From the NCBI GenBank assembly GCA_002452335.1, contig DKFJ01000005.1:124001-188000 (forward strand): a DNA stretch of 64,000 bases, in the 5' to 3' direction. Position 1 is the first letter of the stretch. Each line of letters starts with the position of its first letter. This document shows positions 8,476 to 16,143 of this stretch, one piece after another. Position numbers and translations under genes: made by a program. The notes below the pieces were generated by a model that had not been told where the DNA came from, searched no databases, and was given only the letters and a program-made list of their open reading frames with translations. This DNA is from Deferribacteraceae bacterium UBA6799 (GTDB lineage: Bacteria > Chrysiogenota > Deferribacteres > Deferribacterales > Geovibrionaceae).

Positions 8476-9344
8476 ATAATGCCGACCTGCTGCATTACGG
8501 CTTTCAGTTTTTCTGTGCCGGCGGGTGTCATGGACAGAAGGGGAAGCCTGATCTCAGGACCGATGAGCCCCATCATCTCCAGACCTTTTTTCACAGGTAT
8601 CGGGTTGGTCTCCAGGAAGAGAGCGTTAAAAAGAGGCAGCAGTTTATAGTGCAGCTCTTTCGCTCTGGCTGTGTTGCCTGCCACGAAAGCGTCATACATC
8701 TCAGCCACTTCTGCGGGGCATACGTTCACAGAGGCGGAGATAACTCCGTCTGAGCCGATGCACAGAAGGGGATAGATCAGCGAATCTTCTCCGGCGAGCA
8801 GACCGAATCCTTTCTCGGCTCCGCCGAGAATAGCCGCAGCCTGATCCATGGATCCGCTGGCCTCTTTCACAGAGACGATGTTGGGGATTTTCGACAGTCT
8901 GATGACAGTGTCTGGCAGCATATTCACAGCTGTTCTGCCGGGAACGTTATACATAACTATCGGGATATCCACTCTCTCAGCCACATATTTGAAGTGCTGA
9001 TACAGCCCCTCCTGTGTGGGTTTGTTGTAGTAGGGAGTGATTATCAGAGCGCCGTCCGCTCCGGCTTTTTTCGCGTGCTCTGTCAGATATACTGTTTCGT
9101 GTGTGGAGTTAGAGCCTGATCCGGCTATAACGGGCACACGTTTTTTTGTCTGATCTATAACTATATCTATCACACGGCAGTGTTCGTCGTGTGTCAGTGT
9201 GGCTGATTCGCCGGATGTACCGCAAGGCACTATCCCGTCTGTTCCTCTGGCTATCTGATATTCAACGAGGTTTCTAAGAGCCGCCTCGTCGATCTGGTCG
9301 TTTTTGAAAGGCGTCGCGATGGCAACTAAACTTCCTTTAAACAT
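8472..9344 (-). CDS. dapA: 4-Hydroxy-tetrahydrodipicolinate synthase
   Basis: DapA condenses pyruvate with aspartate semialdehyde. The 290-residue TIM barrel shows GTSGESATL near residue 43, the catalytic Tyr in VMYNVPGRT near 133 and the Schiff-base Lys in VSVKEASG near 161. The start has a GGAGG site directly upstream. A 32-base gap separates it from dapF upstream, and dapB overlaps its end. It supplies both lysine and the meso-DAP crosslink precursor. Confidence 0.97.
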   Translation of the reverse strand: MFKGSLVAIATPFKNDQIDEAALRNLVEYQIARGTDGIVPCGTSGESATLTHDEHCRVIDIVIDQTKKRVPVIAGSGSNSTHETVYLTEHAKKAGADGALIITPYYNKPTQEGLYQHFKYVAERVDIPIVMYNVPGRTAVNMLPDTVIRLSKIPNIVSVKEASGSMDQAAAILGGAEKGFGLLAGEDSLIYPLLCIGSDGVISASVNVCPAEVAEMYDAFVAGNTARAKELHYKLLPLFNALFLETNPIPVKKGLEMMGLIGPEIRLPLLSMTPAGTEKLKAVMQQVGII

Positions 9345-9376
9345 TGGTTCCTCCGATTTATTACTTATTTTATTTT

Positions 9377-10195
9377 TTAATATTTAAACGCTTCTTCTGT
9401 CATTTCGCCTGTGTAGACAACTCTCGCCTCGCCTTCCAGATATACCTTTCCGTCTTCCAGATATACCTTCAGCAGGATGCCGCTGGTCGTCTTCACCGTT
9501 ACCGGACTTTTCAACAGTCCTTTAGATACGGCGAATATGGAACAGGCAACCGATCCGGTGCCGCACGCCATAGTTTCGCCTTCAACCCCTCTCTCATAGG
9601 TTCTCACCCTGAGAAGTCCGTCATTGGTAACTCCGCAGAAGTTCACGTTCGTTCCTTTCGGAGCGTAATGCTCGTGGAAGCGTAAAGCCCTGCCGTATTT
9701 CATGATATCCACATTTTCTATATCGTCGGAAAAGATAACGCAGTGGGGGACGCCCGTGTTGGCGCTGTTCGCCTCCAGTTTTTCTCCGAAAACCTCTATC
9801 TCATATGATTCCCTGACATCCTGAGGCTGTGTGAGCCTCACTTTCACATTGGGCTCGTCTTTTATCTCCGCCTCTATGATGCCTGCGAGAGTCTCAAAAC
9901 TCATGGTTTTTCCCGCTATGCCGTTCAGATAGGCGAATCTGGCGGCGCATCTGGAGCCGTTTCCGCACATCTCCGCTACTGATCCGTCAGAGTTATAGAA
10001 CTGCCATGAGAAATCAGTTCCCTGTTTCGGCGGTTCTATCAGAAAGAGACCGTCCGCTCCGGCTGATACGCATCTGGCGCATGTCTTCACCACGAAATCT
10101 TTTATGTCTATGCCGTCCGTCTTTCTGTCACGGTTGTCGATTATTATGAAGTCATTGCCCGATCCGGTCATTTTAAAGAAGGGAATATTTCTCAT
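9377..10195 (-). CDS. dapF: Diaminopimelate epimerase
   Basis: DapF converts LL-DAP to meso-DAP. Both catalytic cysteine motifs are present, MCGNGSRC near residue 72 and ACGTGSVAC near 217, plus the N-terminal KMTGSGNDF substrate loop. It is 272 residues, the normal size. The gene starts three bases after the lysA stop codon. No dapL, dapD or dapE is in this window, so the route to LL-DAP cannot be told here. Confidence 0.97.
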   Translation of the reverse strand: MRNIPFFKMTGSGNDFIIIDNRDRKTDGIDIKDFVVKTCARCVSAGADGLFLIEPPKQGTDFSWQFYNSDGSVAEMCGNGSRCAARFAYLNGIAGKTMSFETLAGIIEAEIKDEPNVKVRLTQPQDVRESYEIEVFGEKLEANSANTGVPHCVIFSDDIENVDIMKYGRALRFHEHYAPKGTNVNFCGVTNDGLLRVRTYERGVEGETMACGTGSVACSIFAVSKGLLKSPVTVKTTSGILLKVYLEDGKVYLEGEARVVYTGEMTEEAFKY

Positions 10196-10198
10196 CTT

Positions 10199-11458
10199 CT
10201 ACCTGTTTTTAAGAAATGCGGGAACAGCCTCGAACCCTGTCAGGTCCTCGTAAGTCTCCCTGCGTCTTATTATATAATAATTTTCGTTATCCACAAGCAC
10301 TTCAGGCACTCTCGGTCTGGAATTATAGTTGGACGCCATGCTCATTCCGTATGCTCCTGCGCTCATAACCGCATAGAGCCCGCCCACCGGAACATCCGCC
10401 ACATCTCTGTCACGGGCGAGAAAATCTCCGGTTTCGCATATGGGTCCCACCACATCAGCCTTAACAGTCTTCTGAGTCACAGACACCGGCAGTATGGCGT
10501 GATAAGCGTCATACAGGCTTGGTCTGGCCAGATCGTTCATGGCGGCGTCCACCACCTTGAATTTTTTGGTCTCTGTCTCTTTGGTATAGAGCACTTTGGT
10601 CACCAGCGCTCCGGAGTTGCCTGAAATATTCCTGCCCGGCTCGAAGATGAGCGTCACTTTCAGACCGCCCAGCCCCCGCCTCACAGCGTCGGCGTATTCT
10701 TTATGCGAGGGTGCGGTACCGCCGTCATAGCAGATGCCGAGTCCGCCGCCCATATCCAGATATTTTATATTGATGCCGTCTTTTTTCAGTTCATTTATGA
10801 GGTTCGCCATTATAGAGGCGGCATCCTCGAAAGGCTTAACATCTGTGAGCTGAGAGCCGATGTGACAGTGGGCGCCGATTATATCGAGCCCTTGCAGTCC
10901 CGCCGCTCTTTTATATTCATTTTTCACCGTTTCCACGGATATTCCGAATTTGTTCTTTTTCAGCCCTGTGGATATATAGGGGTGTGTCTTGGGATCTACG
11001 TTCGGGTTCACCCTGATAGCCACAGGCGCTTTCACGCCCAGTCTCAGAGCTGTGCTGTTCAGAAGTTCCAGCTCCTGCTCCGATTCGGCGTTGAACATCA
11101 GGATGCCTGATCTCAGAGCATATTCTATCTCTTCTTCTGTTTTTCCCACTCCGGCGTATACTATTTTCTCCGGGCTGATGCCGGATTTCAGAGCTCTGAA
11201 AAGTTCTCCGCCGGAAACGATATCCGCTCCCGCGCCAAGCGAGCCCAGCAGAGACAGTATGCCGATGTTTGAACAGGATTTCACAGCGAAACAGACCAGC
11301 CTGTCCGAACCCTCGAAGGCATCGTCAAAAGCCCTGAACTGCTCTGTGAAACTCTTTGTGCTGTAGACATAAAAAGGCGTACCGACCTCGGAGGCGATCT
11401 GCGACAGTGAAACTTTTTCGCATAACATGCTTCCGTTATCGTAAGCGAATGAGCTCAT
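10199..11458 (-). CDS. lysA: Diaminopimelate decarboxylase
   Basis: This PLP-dependent fold-type III enzyme makes L-lysine from meso-DAP. The PLP Lys is in CFAVKSCSN near residue 59, the glycine-rich phosphate loop is GGGLG near 240, and the active-site Cys is in GPICETGDFL near 350. At 419 residues it is full length. It is the first gene of the lysine cluster, preceded by a good sigma-70-type promoter at 11514-11542 and a GGGGTGA ribosome site. Confidence 0.96.
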   Translation of the reverse strand: MSSFAYDNGSMLCEKVSLSQIASEVGTPFYVYSTKSFTEQFRAFDDAFEGSDRLVCFAVKSCSNIGILSLLGSLGAGADIVSGGELFRALKSGISPEKIVYAGVGKTEEEIEYALRSGILMFNAESEQELELLNSTALRLGVKAPVAIRVNPNVDPKTHPYISTGLKKNKFGISVETVKNEYKRAAGLQGLDIIGAHCHIGSQLTDVKPFEDAASIMANLINELKKDGINIKYLDMGGGLGICYDGGTAPSHKEYADAVRRGLGGLKVTLIFEPGRNISGNSGALVTKVLYTKETETKKFKVVDAAMNDLARPSLYDAYHAILPVSVTQKTVKADVVGPICETGDFLARDRDVADVPVGGLYAVMSAGAYGMSMASNYNSRPRVPEVLVDNENYYIIRRRETYEDLTGFEAVPAFLKNR

Positions 11459-11513
11459 TCATGTCACCCCGTATATTTGAATACAATGATACTGTCAGAA
11501 ATCAGTAAAAACA

Positions 11514-11542
11514 ATACTATTATAACGTATTATTAATGTCAA
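11514..11542 (-). promoter_or_regulatory. Promoter of the lysA-dapF-dapA-dapB operon
   Basis: On the minus strand TTGACA (11542-11537) is followed after 17 bases by TAGTAT (11519-11514), which overlaps a TATAAT one register away. The -35 box overlaps the stop codon of the MsbA-like gene, so the operon starts right behind it. The predicted leader to lysA is about 50 bases. I see no lysine riboswitch in it. Confidence 0.6.
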
Positions 11543-13272
11543 TCTGCGTTATGACCGCCAAACTGAAGACGGCAGAGATTTGAATATATCTCCGAGCTTT
11601 CCAGAAGCTCTTCATGTTTTCCGATGGACTCTATCCTGCCTTTGTCCATCACCACAATCATATCTGCGTTCAGGATGGTGGACAGTCTGTGGGCTATAAC
11701 AAAACTGGTGCGTCCCTTCATCAGGTTGGTAAGCGCCTTCTGCACGATCCTCTCAGACTCGGTGTCCAGAGCGCTGGTCGCCTCGTCCAGAATCAGAACA
11801 GGCGGATCGTATAAAAGTGCTCTGGCGATGGTAAGACGCTGTTTCTGTCCGCCGGACAGTCTGTCGCCCCGCTCGCCTATCATGGTGTTGAACCCGTCCG
11901 GAAGCTCATTGATAAAATTTATGGCATAGGCCGATTCTGCGGCTTTTCTGATACTCTCCATATCGGCATTCTTCACGCCGTAGGCTATGTTGTTAGCCAC
12001 TGTATCGTTGAACAGAAAAGGTTCCTGAGTGACCATTCCGATATTTCTGCGCAGGGAATCCACTTTAAAATCCCTGATGTCTGTACCGTCTATGGTTATG
12101 CGCCCTTCCGTCACATCGTAGAATCTGGGTATCAGGGCGGCAATGGTGCTTTTGCCGGCTCCGCTTGAACCCACCAGAGCCACGGACGTTCCCGGCTTAA
12201 CATCCAGAGACATGTTGTCTATCACCTTTTCATCGGATGTTTTGTATTTGAAGGAGATATTCTCCAGCTTTATCACTTTTCCTCTGGCGTCGCAGTCCAG
12301 AGTGCCGTCATGGTCGAGTATCTCATTGTGCTCGTCCAGCAGCTCGAAGATCCGCTCAGAGGCGGCGAAGGCCGTCTGTATGGTGGAGTTTTCGTTGTTT
12401 ATCTTTTTAAAAGGCTCCATCATCAGACCGAAGGCCGCCACAAACGAGAAGAAAGTTCCCGGCGTGGTCTCTCCGCTGATAACGGACATACCGCCGTAAA
12501 GGATGATGCCCGCCACTGCGAATCCCGCTATGGTCTCCATGGCGGGGGAAGATATGGCGGAGATGAGCAGTTTTTTCAGTTTATAGTGTATCTCTTTGTC
12601 ATTGTTTTCGTTGAATCTCTTTATCTCTTTCTCTTCAGCGGAGAAGGATTTCACCACCTTCACCCCTGAAAAACTCTCCGAAAGGGTGCTGGCGACTATG
12701 CCCACTCTCTCCTGCTCTTTTCTGCTGTATTTCTTTATCTTTTTGCCCGATTTGCTGATCAGCAGAATCATGCAGGGGACAGCTATGAATATGATCGCTC
12801 CCAGTCTGAAGTTCTGGTACAGAACCACGCCTATCAGAAACACCACGGTCAGAGTATCTTTGAATATTTTGACAGCGGAGGGGATAGCGCTCTGCATATT
12901 ATTGGCGTCATTGACTATTCTAGCCATCATCACGCCCGTTTCGTTGCTGTCGTAGTAGCTCATGGGCAGATAGATCATTTTTTTATAGAGTTCTTCCCGG
13001 ATCTTTTTGATAGCCATCTGACCGGAATACTGCATGAGGTGTATCTGAAGAAATCTGGACACACAGCGCACTGTGTATATCCCCATGATGGCGAGCGGGA
13101 TCAGCTTCAGCATCAGATGGTTCTTCGCTATGAAGATGTCGTCCAGAACGTGTTTGACAATATAAGCCGCCGCCGCGTCTGTGGATGATACAAAGACCGA
13201 TGCGACCAGCGCCAGGATAATCTTGCCCCTGTGGGGTCTGAAATACTGATAAATTCGTTTGATTTTATTCAT
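11539..13272 (-). CDS. msbA: MsbA-like lipid A / lipid flippase, ABC transporter with fused ATPase
   Basis: Six transmembrane segments in residues 1-310 are followed by an ABC ATPase with Walker A GSSGAGKST (near 368), Q-loop TQEPFLF, signature LSGGQKQR, Walker B ILDEATSALD and an H-loop in IAHRLST. The order and length (577 residues) match the MsbA/half-transporter family, which flips lipid A-core to the outer leaflet of the inner membrane. I prefer the ATG at 13272; two codons earlier a TTG is also possible. No strong ribosome site is seen. lpxK and a core glycosyltransferase elsewhere in the window fit a lipid A role, but other substrates are possible. Confidence 0.82.
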   Translation of the reverse strand: MNKIKRIYQYFRPHRGKIILALVASVFVSSTDAAAAYIVKHVLDDIFIAKNHLMLKLIPLAIMGIYTVRCVSRFLQIHLMQYSGQMAIKKIREELYKKMIYLPMSYYDSNETGVMMARIVNDANNMQSAIPSAVKIFKDTLTVVFLIGVVLYQNFRLGAIIFIAVPCMILLISKSGKKIKKYSRKEQERVGIVASTLSESFSGVKVVKSFSAEEKEIKRFNENNDKEIHYKLKKLLISAISSPAMETIAGFAVAGIILYGGMSVISGETTPGTFFSFVAAFGLMMEPFKKINNENSTIQTAFAASERIFELLDEHNEILDHDGTLDCDARGKVIKLENISFKYKTSDEKVIDNMSLDVKPGTSVALVGSSGAGKSTIAALIPRFYDVTEGRITIDGTDIRDFKVDSLRRNIGMVTQEPFLFNDTVANNIAYGVKNADMESIRKAAESAYAINFINELPDGFNTMIGERGDRLSGGQKQRLTIARALLYDPPVLILDEATSALDTESERIVQKALTNLMKGRTSFVIAHRLSTILNADMIVVMDKGRIESIGKHEELLESSEIYSNLCRLQFGGHNAD

Positions 13273-13317
13273 AGACAATAGTTACATAAGCCGGAGTGTT
13301 TTTTCAACTGATTTATT

Positions 13318-13986
13318 TCAGACGCCGTATGCCTTCGCCGCTTTGCGGAACCACACCAGCGCCTGTTTATTGTCCATCTTGGTTCCTTTTCCCATGCTGT
13401 GCATGTAGCCCAGATTATACATGGCCTCTCCGTGTCCCTGCTCCGCAGCCAGAGTGTACCACTTAACAGCCTCTTCATAGCTGCGCAGAGTGCCTCTGCC
13501 TCCGGCATAGAGCAGCCCCAGCCTGTTCTGAGCGGCAGGGTGTCCCTGTTTCGCCGCTTTTTCGAAATAATAAAAAGCGCTGTCCAGGTCTTTCTCTCCG
13601 GCATGACCGAACAGATAAAACAGCCCTGTCTTGAACTGTGCCTCCGCCAGACCGGCATCCGCCGCCGCCTTATACATCAGAAAAGCTCCCTTCTGCCGCC
13701 TCTCCATGTATATGCCGTGCTTCATATAGTTTCCCAGAACCATCATGGCGTGGGGAGAGCCCAGCTTTGCGCTTAAAAAATAAAGGTTCACAGCCGCCTT
13801 CACGTTCTTAGGAACTCCCTGTCCCTGCTCATACATGGTCGCCAGGGTGAAGCAGGCGTTGGCGTCATTACCGAATCTTTTCAGGATTTTTGCCGCCTGC
13901 CGGAACTTTCCTTTTTCATAAAGTTCCCCTGCCCTCTGTATGTCCGGGTTTATCAGCCGTATGAACCTTTTATATAATTTTTTCAT
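13318..13986 (-). CDS. Sel1-like repeat (SLR) protein
   Basis: The 222-residue protein consists of about five 36-residue Sel1-like repeats, for example AAQNRLGLLYAGGRGTLRSY and AMYNLGYMHSMGKGTKMDN. These fold into alpha-helical solenoids for protein binding. There is no clear signal peptide, so it is probably cytoplasmic. The 5' end overlaps the end of the alkyladenine glycosylase gene by 17 bases, suggesting coupling. The function cannot be predicted. Confidence 0.8.
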   Translation of the reverse strand: MKKLYKRFIRLINPDIQRAGELYEKGKFRQAAKILKRFGNDANACFTLATMYEQGQGVPKNVKAAVNLYFLSAKLGSPHAMMVLGNYMKHGIYMERRQKGAFLMYKAAADAGLAEAQFKTGLFYLFGHAGEKDLDSAFYYFEKAAKQGHPAAQNRLGLLYAGGRGTLRSYEEAVKWYTLAAEQGHGEAMYNLGYMHSMGKGTKMDNKQALVWFRKAAKAYGV

Positions 13987-14614
13987 AGTCTATTATATCA
14001 TATCCGGCAGTTTTTGACCTCAGCGGATTTTTGGTGCATCTGTCAGCAAAGGCATAGTCTATCATCCTGTACGGCAGGTGTCCGTCCCTGCCTTCCGGTA
14101 TCCCCAGCCGTGTGGTTCTGATTACTCTTTCAGGTCCGTATCCGTCGTCCTCAGTCCAGAGAGTCTCTCTGCTCTGTTCTTTCGCGTCACACTCATCCAC
14201 CTTCAGCCCCAGCGACATGGCGGTGAGCGTCTGTCCGGAGCACAGCTTCAGTATGTCTCTTGGTGTGCCGTCCGCTCCGGGGTTCAGTCTGAGCATGGTC
14301 TCTGTCCCTTCCACCGGCACAGAAGATTTTATCAGGACGGCGTTTCCCTCGCCCTCAGCGCTGAAGTTCAGTGATGGTTTGCCTCTGGCGTGATACATAT
14401 AGATCGTGCCTGCCTCCATGAACAGCGCTCTGCGTTTGTGCGTATAGCCCAGCGAGGCATGGCTCGCTTTTTCTGATATATAATAGGCTTCTGTCTCTAT
14501 TATCCGCGCTTTCAGCGTTAACCCGCCGGCGGTTCTGCATATCAGCTTGCCCAGCAGTGCCACAGCCAGCTCACAGGCGTCTTTGTGAAAAAAAACTTTA
14601 TCAAGCGCAGTCAT
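13970..14614 (-). CDS. DNA-3-methyladenine glycosylase (AAG/Mpg family)
   Basis: The AAG-type fold is recognised from RIIETEAYY (the Glu activates the attacking water), HASLGYTHKRRALFMEAGTIY and LIKSSVPVEG. These enzymes remove alkylated purines such as 3-methyladenine and hypoxanthine and start base-excision repair. I chose the ATG at 14614, giving 214 residues, the normal family length, because the frame upstream looks non-homologous. AAAGGA and GAGG lie just before it. It is divergent from the DUF456 gene with only 37 bases between, so the two promoters are close or shared. Confidence 0.88.
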   Translation of the reverse strand: MTALDKVFFHKDACELAVALLGKLICRTAGGLTLKARIIETEAYYISEKASHASLGYTHKRRALFMEAGTIYMYHARGKPSLNFSAEGEGNAVLIKSSVPVEGTETMLRLNPGADGTPRDILKLCSGQTLTAMSLGLKVDECDAKEQSRETLWTEDDGYGPERVIRTTRLGIPEGRDGHLPYRMIDYAFADRCTKNPLRSKTAGYDIIDYEKII

Positions 14615-14651
14615 TCCTTTATTAGTCCTCTTTTTTTCTGTAAGATAACTT

Positions 14652-15140
14652 ATGGATTTTATCAAAATTTTGCTTATCATTCTACAGTCTGTTTCTGTTC
14701 TGCTGAATGTAGTCGGTCTTCCCGGCGGCATCATCTCCGCTGTCTTTCCCGTCATCATGTATTTTCTGGGATATCTGGCTCTGAAACCGCTCATCTGGGT
14801 GATCCTGCTGATAGTTCTGGGCGAGGCGGTTGAGTTTTACGCCGCATATGCCATAGGCAGAAGGTTCGGAGTGGACAACAAAACTTTCTGGGTGTCAGTG
14901 TTCGGAGCTTTCGTTCTGGGTGTTATCATGTCTCCCATGTTCTTCGGTCTGGGCGCTCTCGTGGGCACATTCGCCGGAGCGTATCTCGCCCCGCTGATAT
15001 ATGAGACAGCCAGAGGAACATCATTCGCCAGAGCGAAGGACAAGGCGAAGGGAGTGCTCTTCGGAAGATTTTTCGGAACGTTCGCAAAGATATCCGCCGG
15101 ACTCACCGCCGTTTATCTGGTGGTTCGTCAGATCTACTGA
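14652..15140 (+). CDS. DUF456 family integral membrane protein
   Basis: The 162-residue protein has about four hydrophobic segments with small-residue motifs. The N-terminal VVGLPGGI and the centre LGALVGTFAGAYLAPLIYE match the DUF456 family, which has Gly-rich glycine-zipper-like helices. The function of the family is unknown. The 3' end overlaps the convergent ankyrin gene by seven bases. Confidence 0.75.
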   Translation: MDFIKILLIILQSVSVLLNVVGLPGGIISAVFPVIMYFLGYLALKPLIWVILLIVLGEAVEFYAAYAIGRRFGVDNKTFWVSVFGAFVLGVIMSPMFFGLGALVGTFAGAYLAPLIYETARGTSFARAKDKAKGVLFGRFFGTFAKISAGLTAVYLVVRQIY

Positions 15141-16063
15141 AGATTGCTGACAGGAGGTCTGTCTGGCTGAGGTGCCGGAGGAATAACCGCTCCGTTAGGC
15201 GTAACATTCTGCTGTGGTTCCACAGGCTCGCCCACCACTGTTCCGGTGGAGGCGGCGTCATCCTGAAGCAGAACGGCGATATCCTCATGCCCGAAACGAA
15301 AAGCGTAGTCCTGCGCTGTCTGCCCCTGATTGTCCCGGATATTTTTATCCGCGCCCATACTGAGCAGCGCCACAACCACACGGGTATATCCGTTTGATGC
15401 GGCTTCTATCAGGGCTGTTCTGCCCAGATTATCCTTTTCATTCACTTTTGCGCTGTTTTTTATCAGCAGATCCGTGATGTCTTCATAGCCGTATTTTCCG
15501 GCGAGCATCAGAGGAGTCTGCCCCTCATTATTTTTCAGATTAGGGTTTGCGCCCCTCTCCAGAAGCATTTTTGCTATTTTATACTGTTTCATTCTGGCAG
15601 CTTTTGCAGTCGGAGTCATGCCGTCTGAATCGGGTATATTCGGATTAGCTCCGTTTACAAGCAGAGTGTTCACGGCGTCCTCCCGCCCCAGAAAGACAGC
15701 CAGATTGACCGCCGTATTACCCATTCCGTCCTGTTTGTTGATATCAGCACCGGAGAATATCAGTTTTTTGATATCGTCATCCTTCGCCTTCAGCACGGCG
15801 TCCATCAGAGGAGTTCTTCCGCCTGTCACTGGAATCTCTGCCGGAGCGACAACGACAGGAGCCTGCTGAGCGTTATTCTCGGCGGCTATATCAGCAGGCT
15901 GAGGTTTGTCCGCCTCGCCCTTTTTCCTCTGGGGATTCCAGTCAGGGTATATGGTTTTTATGAGTTTATTGATAACGATAGGTTCTTTCAGCTGTGAATC
16001 GACTATCAGAAAAATAATAAATGCCGCCAATAAAATAGCGGATATGCTAAGAATTTTGTTCAT
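15134..16063 (-). CDS. Membrane-anchored ankyrin-repeat protein
   Basis: An N-terminal hydrophobic helix (residues 5-24) would anchor the protein in the inner membrane or be cleaved. A Pro/Ala-rich linker follows, then about five ankyrin repeats from residue 80 to 275, for example DGMTPTAKAARMKQYKIAKM and LGRTALIEAASNGYTRVVVA. A Pro-rich tail ends the protein. Ankyrin repeats bind proteins; the partner is unknown. The start has a GAAG site. A promoter may overlap the terminator of the preceding operon. Confidence 0.8.
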   Translation of the reverse strand: MNKILSISAILLAAFIIFLIVDSQLKEPIVINKLIKTIYPDWNPQRKKGEADKPQPADIAAENNAQQAPVVVAPAEIPVTGGRTPLMDAVLKAKDDDIKKLIFSGADINKQDGMGNTAVNLAVFLGREDAVNTLLVNGANPNIPDSDGMTPTAKAARMKQYKIAKMLLERGANPNLKNNEGQTPLMLAGKYGYEDITDLLIKNSAKVNEKDNLGRTALIEAASNGYTRVVVALLSMGADKNIRDNQGQTAQDYAFRFGHEDIAVLLQDDAASTGTVVGEPVEPQQNVTPNGAVIPPAPQPDRPPVSNLQ

Positions 16064-16083
16064 GCTTTCTTCACCATGAACAC

Positions 16084-16112
16084 ATTATACAAAAAAAAAG
16101 CCGGTTTGGAAA
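16084..16112 (-). promoter_or_regulatory. Putative promoter of the ankyrin gene inside a terminator
   Basis: On the minus strand TTTCCA (16112-16107) and TATAAT (16089-16084) are 17 bases apart. The -35 box lies in the loop of the terminator at 16091-16121, and the -10 box directly follows its T-tract. The arrangement would stop read-through and restart transcription at once. Confidence 0.4.
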
Positions 16113-16121
16113 CCGGCTTTT
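16091..16121 (-). terminator. Terminator of the SfrAB-like operon
   Basis: AAAAGCCGGTTT and AAACCGGCTTTT form a perfect 12-bp stem with a two-base centre. On the minus strand it ends in a run of nine T. It lies 23 bases after the stop codon of the NuoG-like gene. Confidence 0.85.
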
Positions 16122-16143
16122 AATTTCATCAAAAAGATGCTTA

